From contig JAJYOS010000440.1 in NCBI GenBank assembly GCA_021796055.1, positions 1-5,966 of the forward strand: a stretch of 5,966 nucleotides of DNA, given 5' to 3'. Under the pieces are notes generated by a model. That model was not told the DNA's origin and ran no database searches. It saw only the letters and a program-made list of their open reading frames with translations. This stretch comes from Bacteroidota bacterium. Its GTDB lineage: Bacteria; Bacteroidota; Kryptoniia; Kryptoniales; JAKASW01. Position 1 is the first letter of the stretch. Every line of letters starts with the position of its first letter. Shown here in pieces: positions 1 to 4,619 of the stretch. Both the position numbers and the translations under genes were made by a program.

Positions 1-174
1 GCCTCGTTACACTCGGCACACGCACCTACGCTCCAGCTGCCATAGACTCATAAACTCGTCTACGGCAACAATCGTCCCGCCCGACCGCCTCTAAGCCCAA
101 GGATTTCTCGTTGCATTCCCACCGGCTCCTTCCAACGAAATCCCACCTTGAACGAACGCTTCCGCGTTCCCCCC
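1..174. other. Left intergenic segment with two local hairpins, no gene
   Basis: I see no convincing coding region in either strand. Open frames here have unnatural composition, rich in Arg, Cys and Ser, and lack ribosome binding sites. Two hairpins are visible. The first pairs GGATTTCTCGTTG (101-113) with CAACGAAATCC (133-143), 11 bp with a two-base bulge. The second pairs GAACGC (154-159) with GCGTTC (164-169) around a TTCC loop. They lead directly into the larger nested structure at 175-425, so they may belong to the same transcript or element. No good promoter can be placed with confidence. Confidence 0.4.
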
Positions 175-433
175 GATTGAATGCCCGAACGTGAACAAGA
201 TAAGCGCCTCCGCTTGCTGCGAAGGCACTTGTGTGAGTTGAAAGCACTCAGCAGCGTGCGAGCCTTGACAGCCCGCACTTCTGCGGGACTGTCAAGGCTA
301 TACGGAGTCGCACGCCTGCAGTACAGATTCCTTTCAACTGCTATCACCCCTCTTCGAGGATAGTTTCGTTGCCTTCGCATCTGCGCTTCGGCGCTTAGAA
401 TTACAATTACGTTCGGGCATTCATCTTTTTTTT
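175..433 (+). ncRNA. Large rod-shaped structured RNA candidate (6S-like architecture) ending in a T-run
   Basis: The sequence folds back on itself in nested order. P1 is TGAATGCCCGAACGT (178-192) with its exact complement at 409-423, extended by G175-C425 and A176-T424 with T177 bulged. P2 is TAAGCGCC (201-208) with 390-397. P3 is TGCGAAGGCA (218-227) with 370-379. P4 is GTTGAAAG (237-244) with 331-338. P5 is GCGTGCG (254-260) with 309-315. The apical hairpin pairs AGCCTTGACAG (261-271) with 289-299 and CCCGCA (272-277) with 282-287 around a CTTC loop. A side hairpin at 341-363 (CTAT/ATAG and CCTC/GAGG) lies on the 3' side of the bubble between P3 and P4. Eight T (426-433) follow P1 on the + strand, as in an intrinsic terminator, which sets the strand. 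The closing arm, bubble and terminal arm recall 6S RNA, but about 250 nt is long for it and no family-specific sequence is recognised. Alternatives are a MITE-like palindromic element or a recombination site. The pairing is seen directly; the RNA interpretation is inference. Confidence 0.42.
374..401 (+). promoter_or_regulatory. Possible sigma70-type promoter for the 469-2242 gene cluster
   Basis: TTCGCA (374-379) and TAGAAT (396-401) are separated by 16 bp and match the -35 and -10 consensus at 4/6 and 5/6. A second -10-like hexamer, TACAAT, lies at 402-407. Transcription from here would start near 408 and give a leader of about 60 nt before the ATG at 469. The site lies inside the 3' arm of the nested inverted repeat, so structure and promoter use could interfere. 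It could also be chance, because the arm contains a short AT-rich patch. Confidence 0.25.
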
Positions 434-468
434 GCGCGCGCGAAATCTGGACAAAAAGGAGGTCAATG

Positions 469-714
469 ATGGATACCAGGTTCGATTCGGAGGATGAGTT
501 CAGGAAGTTCGCCGCCGATCTGAAGCGGCAGCGCTCGCGAATTCAGATCAGGGTCACTGAAAATCTTCTCGTCCACAAGTTCTTCGTTTACATCTACCGC
601 TGGTGCAAAGACTTTCCGGGCGGTGCCTGGGACCGCGAGGGTTATTTCGTCACGAAGGAAAGAAAAGTCGCGATGAAGCTTTACGAATTGGAAGGGGAGG
701 GACAAGATGACTAA
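469..714 (+). CDS. Small charged hypothetical protein, first gene of phage-like cluster
   Basis: Encodes an 81-aa protein I do not recognise. It starts MDTRFDSEDEFRKF and is rich in Lys, Arg, Asp and Glu. A central aromatic stretch around residues 34-50 includes FFVYIYRWCKDFPGG and contains the only Cys. The C-terminus is acidic (ELEGEGQDD). There is no signal peptide or membrane helix. A strong AAGGAGGT lies at 456-463. An ATG at 466 is also in frame but only about 3 nt from the site, so the ATG at 469 (about 6 nt) is preferred. The 3' end overlaps the sigma-like gene by 8 nt, which implies translational coupling and a shared transcript. The small soluble protein with a coupled regulator is typical of phage or plasmid accessory genes. 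No function can be assigned. Confidence 0.7.
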   Translation: MDTRFDSEDEFRKFAADLKRQRSRIQIRVTENLLVHKFFVYIYRWCKDFPGGAWDREGYFVTKERKVAMKLYELEGEGQDD

Positions 715-1198
715 TCAGGAATTCACCACGCTGATGAGCTATGCACGTGTTTTCGCTCATACGGAAGATGATGCCGACGAGCTCCTGCTGCTTGCATACC
801 GGGAGGGCCTCCGGCTCGGCACGCGATGCACCTTTGCGCTGCTGGTCAACTACATGCGGTTATGCGCGAGAAGTATAAATGACAGGAGCTTTCTGGCTCT
901 TGACGAATCCGGTAAAAGCCAGCTCGATGCTTTCAACAAAGGGAAGTGTTATTTGTCCGACGAGATCGCGGATGATTCTACCGTTGAGAATGTAATCGCC
1001 TCGGATTCAACAGACCCCTTCGACGAATACGTTGCAGTCGAATTCGTTGATTCTCTTAATCCCTGCGAGAAAATGGTTCTGTCCGGACTGACAGCAGGTT
1101 ACTCCGTTAGAGAGATATGCAAGAATCTCCGCATGTCATCGAAGACATTCGAGAAAGTCCGAGGGTCCCTGCAAGAGAAAGCCGGTTCCTACTTGTAG
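707..1198 (+). CDS. RNA polymerase sigma-like protein (region 2-like plus C-terminal HTH)
   Basis: Encodes 163 aa. Residues 1-58 are helical and include YARVFAHTEDDADELLLLAY, which resembles sigma region 2.1-2.2 of the ECF type, where an acidic DAxDL-like patch contacts the core enzyme. A variable acidic middle (80-110) follows. Residues 116-157 contain LNPCEKMVLSGLTAGYSVREICKNL and then MSSKTFEKVRGSLQEK. This matches the order of region 4: an L.P.E-like entry, a first helix, a turn, and a recognition helix rich in Ser, Lys and Arg. It probably directs transcription of phage or element genes, or is a sigma-derived regulator. The start at 707 follows GGGGAGGG at about 694-701 and overlaps the preceding gene by 8 nt. 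The stop is TAG. Region 2.4 is not clearly recognisable, so promoter recognition may be unusual. The family call is inference from motif order; a plain HTH regulator is the alternative. Confidence 0.6.
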   Translation: MTNQEFTTLMSYARVFAHTEDDADELLLLAYREGLRLGTRCTFALLVNYMRLCARSINDRSFLALDESGKSQLDAFNKGKCYLSDEIADDSTVENVIASDSTDPFDEYVAVEFVDSLNPCEKMVLSGLTAGYSVREICKNLRMSSKTFEKVRGSLQEKAGSYL

Positions 1199-1207
1199 GA
1201 CCAAGAG

Positions 1208-1220
1208 CCGGCGAAGTCGG
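1208..1220. repeat. Short REP-like hairpin, CCGGC-GAA-GTCGG
   Basis: A 5-bp stem with one G-T wobble and a GAA loop, just after the sigma-like gene. The core CCGRCGAAGTCGG is shared with the hairpins inside the direct repeats at 4231-4265 and 4585-4619. It may therefore be a degenerate member of the same dispersed family. There is no T-run, so it is not a classical terminator. Confidence 0.4.
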
Positions 1221-1261
1221 ACCGGAAAACATCTTGTATGATTTTCTGCATAGTAGTATAG

Positions 1262-1282
1262 GGACAGGTTCTCGACCTGTCC
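1262..1282. repeat. Perfect 8-bp inverted repeat with 5-nt loop between two genes
   Basis: GGACAGGT (1262-1269) pairs exactly with ACCTGTCC (1275-1282) around TCTCG. It lies 34 bp upstream of the ATG at 1317 and is followed by AGGATAGG rather than T residues. A bacterial dispersed repeat with this form is familiar to me from environmental genomes, but I cannot verify that here. It may act as an RNA processing or stability element, or as an operator. Confidence 0.5.
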
Positions 1283-1316
1283 AGGATAGGTATCAACAAA
1301 AACAATGGAGGCGATC

Positions 1317-1820
1317 ATGCTACAGCAAATTGAGAAAAAGACATCGAAGGTTCCGGTTAGCGGAACAATTGAGAGAGTGAATGAGAAGGGCATCAAGGTC
1401 AACGGGGAGTGGTTCAATTTCAGCAAGTTCATGTCCAGTGTTCCGGCCCTCCGTGAAGGGGACCTGATTGAGTTCAAGTCCTCGAAGAACTTCATCAACG
1501 AGGTTTCCAAAGTCAGTCCGGCAAATGGCTCCGGCAAGGTTGCCACCGCTGCGCCGAAAGCTTCTGTGGCACCGGAGACCCCGAAGAGCGAGAGCAAGAC
1601 GGACGGACCAGGCCCGTCAAGTGCTCCACCTTCCCCGAACGATCCTCCGCGGAAAAAAGCGCCGGACCCAGGCTCCGGTCACGATGAGAGCGATCGGGAA
1701 GAGCTCCTGAGGTGCCTGAAGGACGCTGTCCAGATCACGGAGCAGGTTGACTCCACAAGGTTCTCCACGCAGGACATCATCAAACTGGCCCTGACTCTCT
1801 TCATCCACCGGACAGCGTAA
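1317..1820 (+). CDS. OB-like domain protein with disordered linker and helical C-terminus, phage-type
   Basis: Encodes 167 aa from the ATG at 1317. An in-frame ATG at 1305 is rejected because GGAGG at 1307-1311 overlaps it and is spaced 5 nt from 1317. Residues 12-66 are beta-rich, with VSGTIERVNEKGIKVNG, EWFNFSKF, LREGDLIEF and INEVSKV. This strand pattern fits a small OB-fold of the kind found in phage single-strand nucleic-acid-binding proteins. Residues 67-124 are low complexity, rich in Pro, Ala, Lys and Ser, and probably disordered. Residues 125-166 (REELLRCLKDAVQITEQ, then STQDIIKLALTLFIH) form two amphipathic helices of the kind seen at the ends of phage recombination accessory proteins. 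The layout suggests a DNA- or RNA-binding protein with a tail for partner binding. It lacks an obvious acidic SSB tip. The fold call is inference; the exact family is unknown. Confidence 0.6.
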   Translation: MLQQIEKKTSKVPVSGTIERVNEKGIKVNGEWFNFSKFMSSVPALREGDLIEFKSSKNFINEVSKVSPANGSGKVATAAPKASVAPETPKSESKTDGPGPSSAPPSPNDPPRKKAPDPGSGHDESDREELLRCLKDAVQITEQVDSTRFSTQDIIKLALTLFIHRTA

Positions 1821-1840
1821 AAGCAAACGGATCTCGAAAC

Positions 1841-1874
1841 TTGGGGTACGTCGGAACCCATTGACGTACCCCGA
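1841..1874. repeat. Strong inverted repeat between genes 3 and 4 of the cluster
   Basis: GGGGTACGTC (1843-1852) pairs perfectly with GACGTACCCC (1863-1872) around a 10-nt loop. T1842-G1873 (wobble) and T1841-A1874 extend the stem. No T-run follows. The next gene's ribosome binding site, AAGGAG at 1881-1886, begins within 10 nt. The element could be an operator or an mRNA-processing or stability hairpin that adjusts expression of the downstream gene. Confidence 0.5.
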
Positions 1875-1894
1875 ATTCATAAGGAGAAATCATC

Positions 1895-2242
1895 ATGGAA
1901 GTCGCGACAATTACAAAGGAAGCGGACACCGAGACAAGACTTCAGAGGGCTTTTGAGAGGATGATCTAGATCAAGCATCAGAAAACCCTTCTGGAACAGG
2001 AAGAGCTGCAGATTAAGGATGATGCCTTCGATTACCTCACCGGCGTTGCTCATACGACCTCTGGCCGCTTTGTTGCGAACGACGTCACTGCCGACGTCTA
2101 CGTTTCCTACCGCCCGGAACGTGAGTACAACACGGAGGGGCTTCAGAAACTCAGGGATCTGGAGGCACAGCTGAGTGAAGCAAAGAAAGCAGGCGTCATC
2201 ATCCACCAGACTCCGTACCTTGTTGTGAGAATCGTCCAGTGA
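1895..2242 (+). pseudogene. 115-codon gene interrupted by one in-frame amber codon
   Basis: A good ribosome binding site, AAGGAG (1881-1886), stands 8 nt before the ATG at 1895. The frame reads MEVATITKEADTETRLQRAF, then ERMI, then TAG at 1967-1969 (codon 25). It then continues open for 90 codons to TGA at 2240-2242. The downstream part looks like a real protein. LEQEELQIKDDAFDYLTG is followed by the aromatic stretch DVYVSYRPEREY, a coiled-coil-like LQKLRDLEAQLSEAKKAG, and an ending VIIHQTPYLVVRIVQ. A single C-to-T change in CAG would give TAG. No in-frame ATG follows the stop, so restart is unlikely. Recoding is not supported, because the sigma-like gene stops at TAG sensibly. The most likely explanation is a recent nonsense mutation or a base error. 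The function is not recognised. Confidence 0.6.
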
Positions 2243-2246
2243 AGCC

Positions 2247-2283
2247 TGTTCCCGCCTCCCTTAGCCAGACGGAGGCGGGAACA
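2247..2283. terminator. Bidirectional hairpin between convergent operons
   Basis: TGTTCCCGCCTCC (2247-2259) pairs perfectly over 13 bp with 2271-2283 around an 11-nt loop. It lies 5 nt after the stop of the + strand cluster and 7 nt before the stop of abiEii on the - strand. This is the expected place for a shared terminator. Neither side has a T-run, so termination may be inefficient or Rho-assisted, or the hairpin may protect 3' ends. Confidence 0.55.
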
Positions 2284-2289
2284 ACTCCG

Positions 2290-3138
2290 TCAAGACTCTG
2301 TGATCGCCCGATTCAAGAATGACCTCGACGCCAGCCAGACCTCTTCAAAGTCTCTCATCTTCTCTTTCGGAACCAAATAGCTAAGGTTCCGTTTGTAGTC
2401 GGTTCTATATTGGTCCTTCCGTTTGTCGAACGTGTCCAACTGTATGTCCTCGACTTTCAGCCCTTTCTCCTCGCATTTTCTACGAAATGCCCCGATTGAG
2501 CTTTCAATGTCTATCCCGAAAGCGTTCAAGTGAAAAATGTCGTACAGATCGCGGCCTATTGCAAATCTCCTCTGTCCAGAGATCGCTCGGAGTTTCTCGA
2601 CAAACATTTCTTCCAACGAGTAGACTGGAATACTTATTTGCGGGAGTCGAGATTTATCCGAATATTGATGGGAAATTGGTCGCTCATTAAATGGGAAGGC
2701 AACGAATTCTTCTCTGTTCAGATGAACCCTAATGGATCTAGGTGAACCCTGTTGGCCCATTGGGCCACGATAGTAGATCTTCGCTTCAAGTGACTCTTTC
2801 CCGTAGTCGTCAGAAATCGTTTCCACCGTAGAGTGCTGGTCGCTGGTTACTATTCCGATATCGTCTTGCAGCTTTGCCTTTGCTATATCCAGAGTCCCAT
2901 AGAGTTCATTCTCAGTAACGCTCTTCGTTATTGTAAAATCAAGATCCTCTGAGAATCGGTATCCTTCGAAGTAGCATTTTGCAAGTGCAGTCCCGCCTTT
3001 GAATATCCAGTTCTTCATCACTGAATCGTCCTGGTACAGATAGTGCAGAAACGAGCTTAACACATAGTCGTGTTCAATGACATTTGTTCCCACCCCTAAA
3101 GTTCCGGCCACGGTCCTTACTTCTGATGCGGCAATCAT
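2290..3138 (-). CDS. abiEii: AbiEii/AbiGii-family nucleotidyltransferase toxin
   Basis: Encodes 282 aa, a normal length for the AbiEii (DUF1814/COG2253) family. Its members are DNA polymerase beta-like nucleotidyltransferases that act as the toxin of type IV abortive-infection systems. The family motifs are in order. FKGGTALAK (46-54) is the nucleotide-binding GGT loop with its Lys. RFSEDLDFTI (61-70) carries the paired acidic residues (D65 and D67) expected to bind metal. MFVEKLRAI (178-186) holds the conserved Lys. RDLYDIFHL (196-204) is the RDxYDI motif. A charged C-terminal part follows. All key residues seem present, so activity is plausible. Translation starts at 3138, overlapping the stop of abiEi by 4 nt (ATGA), with a weak GTAGGT about 6 nt upstream. 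The toxin is therefore translationally coupled to its antitoxin. Related AbiEii proteins inhibit growth by modifying tRNA, so a tRNA target is possible but not shown here. Confidence 0.9.
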   Translation of the reverse strand: MIAASEVRTVAGTLGVGTNVIEHDYVLSSFLHYLYQDDSVMKNWIFKGGTALAKCYFEGYRFSEDLDFTITKSVTENELYGTLDIAKAKLQDDIGIVTSDQHSTVETISDDYGKESLEAKIYYRGPMGQQGSPRSIRVHLNREEFVAFPFNERPISHQYSDKSRLPQISIPVYSLEEMFVEKLRAISGQRRFAIGRDLYDIFHLNAFGIDIESSIGAFRRKCEEKGLKVEDIQLDTFDKRKDQYRTDYKRNLSYLVPKEKMRDFEEVWLASRSFLNRAITES

Positions 3139-3944
3139 TTGAGACCTACATTATCGATGATGCCCCACCGGGTAGAAATCTTTCCCTTTCTCCCAAGCGA
3201 AGGATAGAGAGGAGCAATGCCAGCAGAAAGTGAATTCCGCCAAGATTCCATAACTGACTCGGCTTCCTGAGACAGGTGTGGTACGATCGTCTCGAACAGA
3301 AATCCGAGCCTCTTCTTGACCGCTCCATTCCGAATTCTGTCCGCGTATTCATTCAGGAGGGCCCAGGAAATTTCCTTGGACGCTGCCTTAACTGCTTTCA
3401 CAAGCTCCTGAATTCCGCCTGCTCGCTCAACGTCATCTGCACAGTCGACCAGGGTCTTTTCCTTGTCCGTGACCAATATCTGCTTCCCGTCTCTCCATTC
3501 TTTAGAATGCCCGAAGAACTTCCTCTTGGGTACTGTCACAAACTCATAAGTAACACCAAAGACGTCCTTCTTCCTTGATTTTTTTCTCTTCGTTGTCTGG
3601 ATGTAAACAACGCGCGGGATCTGTTCCGTCCAGCCCCAGTGATGGATAGCTGTCCAGTAAGAGACAGCTGCAGGTTGGACGAGAGATTGAGCAACGATGT
3701 ATTCGTCCTGACTCCACTGGCGAGCGGGTCCGGCCTCAAGAGGAATTACTAAATATTTGCCGCGCTCAATTCTGGCCAGCCAGCCTTTCTTCTCGAGGAG
3801 ATGAAGTTTTTTCTTTGCAAGCTCTTGTGACTTCCAAAACCCCACGGATTCGACAAAAGCAAATGCTCCAGCGTTCTTAGAGGACATCAAGGCGAGAAAT
3901 TCCGCCTCTCTCTTCCCAAGCTGTGTTATGTTTTTATGCGCCAT
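3135..3944 (-). CDS. abiEi: AbiEi-family antitoxin and transcriptional autorepressor
   Basis: Encodes 269 aa and is the first gene of the AbiE operon. Residues 8-67 form a winged helix: KREAEFLALM, then KKKLHLLEKKGWLARIERGKYLVIP. This is the N-terminal DNA-binding domain of AbiEi_4-type antitoxins. Residues 83-118 contain AVSYWTAIHHWGWTEQ and RVVYIQTT, the characteristic core of the family. KEKTLVDCADDVERAGG (161-177) is the signature that follows. Residues 180-269 are the helical C-terminal domain, needed in known members for antitoxicity. Known AbiEi proteins neutralise AbiEii without stable complex formation and repress their own promoter. The start at 3944 has only a weak AAAGAG upstream. 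The gene is flanked by AGTATA operator candidates. It has no frameshift or truncation. Confidence 0.9.
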   Translation of the reverse strand: MAHKNITQLGKREAEFLALMSSKNAGAFAFVESVGFWKSQELAKKKLHLLEKKGWLARIERGKYLVIPLEAGPARQWSQDEYIVAQSLVQPAAVSYWTAIHHWGWTEQIPRVVYIQTTKRKKSRKKDVFGVTYEFVTVPKRKFFGHSKEWRDGKQILVTDKEKTLVDCADDVERAGGIQELVKAVKAASKEISWALLNEYADRIRNGAVKKRLGFLFETIVPHLSQEAESVMESWRNSLSAGIAPLYPSLGRKGKISTRWGIIDNVGLK

Positions 3945-3983
3945 AGTATACTCTTTGAGGTCACTTCGGTGTCAAAAAGTATA
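3945..3983 (-). promoter_or_regulatory. abiE promoter and candidate AbiEi operator
   Basis: On the - strand a -10-like TATACT lies at 3978-3983, which would start transcription near 3971 and give a leader of about 27 nt. The same hexamer recurs at 3945-3950 within the palindrome AGTATACT (3945-3952), next to the start codon. The two AGTATA copies (read on +) are 33 bp apart, about three helical turns, which suits cooperative binding by an autorepressor. A TTGACA also lies at 3970-3975 (- strand) with 19 bp to the TATACT at the start codon, but transcription from it would begin inside the gene. No good -35 is seen for the preferred -10. Confidence 0.4.
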
Positions 3984-4230
3984 ATGCAAGCCCGAAAGAA
4001 ACAACACTACATTAATTCAATTCGATCTGCAAGATTCGAAATCGACTGTTCCAGTGGAGGAAGGATCCCAACGGGAAATTCTCCGGAGAAATCACACCAG
4101 AAATTCTTCCACATATACCCCACACCTTTGACACACTTTCATACCAAAACATACTTCTCAGTACCACAGAATCTTTGAATACGCTCTAAAATCATCAATT
4201 CCAGTTCGCACGGTGGCCTTGGTTATGCCT
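3984..4230. other. AT-rich spacer between abiE and the GIY-YIG repeat unit
   Basis: I see no gene here. The open frame starting near 3936 on the + strand has no ribosome binding site, and its product has unlikely composition. A TTGACA occurs at 4128-4133 pointing right, but no good -10 stands at the usual distance (ATACTT at 4151-4156 is poor). It is not called as a promoter. The composition differs from the GC-richer repeats that begin at 4231, which suggests a junction between segments of different origin. Confidence 0.4.
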
Positions 4231-4281
4231 GTCACGCAGGAGGTCGTCCCGACGAAGTCGGGAAGCCTCGTCAACCCCGCC
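4231..4281. repeat. Direct repeat copy 1 (35 bp) plus 16-bp companion motif
   Basis: The 35 bp at 4231-4265 match 4585-4619 at 31 positions. They begin GTCACGCA and contain the hairpin TCCCGAC-GAA-GTCGGGA (4247-4263, 7 bp). GAGG (4240-4243) and CCTC (4266-4269) can extend the stem. CCTCGTCAACCCCGCC follows at 4266-4281 and recurs exactly at 4660-4675 and with one change at 4851-4866. This copy lies about 50 bp upstream of the GIY-YIG gene. Confidence 0.75.
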
Positions 4282-4285
4282 AAGG

Positions 4286-4313
4286 AGCCGCAGAACATTC
4301 TAGTTCTTCGGCT
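4286..4313 (+). repeat. Hairpin just upstream of the GIY-YIG gene
   Basis: AGCCG (4286-4290) and AGAAC (4292-4296) pair with GTTCT (4303-4307) and CGGCT (4309-4313). There is one C-T mismatch and a 6-nt loop. A pyrimidine-rich TTTCTCATTT follows. It could stop upstream transcripts or form part of the repeat unit, because GAGCCGCA (4285-4292) recurs at 4644-4651 in another hairpin. Confidence 0.4.
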
Positions 4314-4333
4314 TTCTCATTTGTGGGAGCGTC

Positions 4334-4579
4334 ATGTCTTATTACACATATGTCATACGGAGTGTGAAGAATAGCTCATTCTATGTCGGGTCAACAGAGG
4401 ACTTGATGCTTCGGCTGTCCCGACACAATGACGGTTGGACACGGTCAACCAGAGCAAGGCGGCCTTGGAAATTGGTCTACTTCGAGGAATACGGGACGAA
4501 GACGAAGGCTCTGGATAGGGAAAGAGAGATAAAGAGAATGAAGAGCCGGAAGTATATTCGAGATTTGATTTCTCATTAA
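4334..4579 (+). CDS. Single-domain GIY-YIG nuclease-like protein
   Basis: Encodes 81 aa, the full length for stand-alone GIY-YIG domain proteins (COG2827 type). YTYVI (4-8) replaces the GIY motif and FYVGST (16-21) replaces YIG. R27 in LMLRLSRHN is the conserved Arg, followed by H31. PWKLVYFEEY (44-53) is the usual central strand. The predicted metal-binding Glu is E63 in ALDREREIKRMK, and the protein ends in the KYI helix. The catalytic set Y6, Y17, R27 and E63 is complete, so nuclease activity is plausible, but the substrate is unknown for this class. There is no extra DNA-binding domain. The ribosome binding site GGGAG (4325-4329) lies 4 nt before the ATG. The gene stands alone between two direct repeats, and the same gene type is often found scattered in repeat-rich environmental genomes. 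That context suggests a passenger or self-spreading cassette. Confidence 0.85.
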   Translation: MSYYTYVIRSVKNSSFYVGSTEDLMLRLSRHNDGWTRSTRARRPWKLVYFEEYGTKTKALDREREIKRMKSRKYIRDLISH

Positions 4580-4584
4580 GGTAA

Positions 4585-4619
4585 GTCACGCACGAGGCCG
4601 TCCCGATAAAGTCGGGAAG
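4585..4619. repeat. Direct repeat copy 2 (35 bp)
   Basis: Differs from copy 1 at 4 of 35 positions. Its hairpin is TCCCGAT-AAA-GTCGGGA (4601-4617). A C-to-T change turns one C-G pair into a T-G wobble, so the stem is kept. ACGCAC (4588-4593) and GTGCGT (4619-4624) form an outer 6-bp stem. It begins 5 nt after the stop of the GIY-YIG gene. Confidence 0.75.

Noticed and set aside
179..189. GAATGCCCGAA recurs in reverse orientation at 5949-5959, suggesting element ends
   Set aside because: The second copy lies within the rhodanese-like coding sequence (codons for ECPNI) and is only about 11 bp; chance is the simplest explanation.
237..338. GTTGAAAG/CTTTCAAC arms as an integron attC site
   Set aside because: The pair does not fit the GTTRRRY/RYYYAAC core, the spacing and overall fold are larger than attC, and no integrase or cassette array is visible.
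26..380. Open frames on both strands in the left region
   Set aside because: They overlap the nested inverted repeat, lack ribosome binding sites and have unlikely composition.
175..425. Retron msr-msd RNA with pairing ends
   Set aside because: The ends pair as a1/a2 would, but no reverse transcriptase gene lies nearby; the following genes are small and unrelated.
1196..1969. TAG reassigned as a sense codon across the cluster
   Set aside because: Reading through the TAG of the sigma-like gene gives a short tail that soon meets another TAG, with no protein-like features, so standard code is preferred.
3936..4178. An 80-codon + strand frame upstream of the GIY-YIG gene
   Set aside because: It begins inside the abiEi gene's start region, has no ribosome binding site and no recognisable domain.
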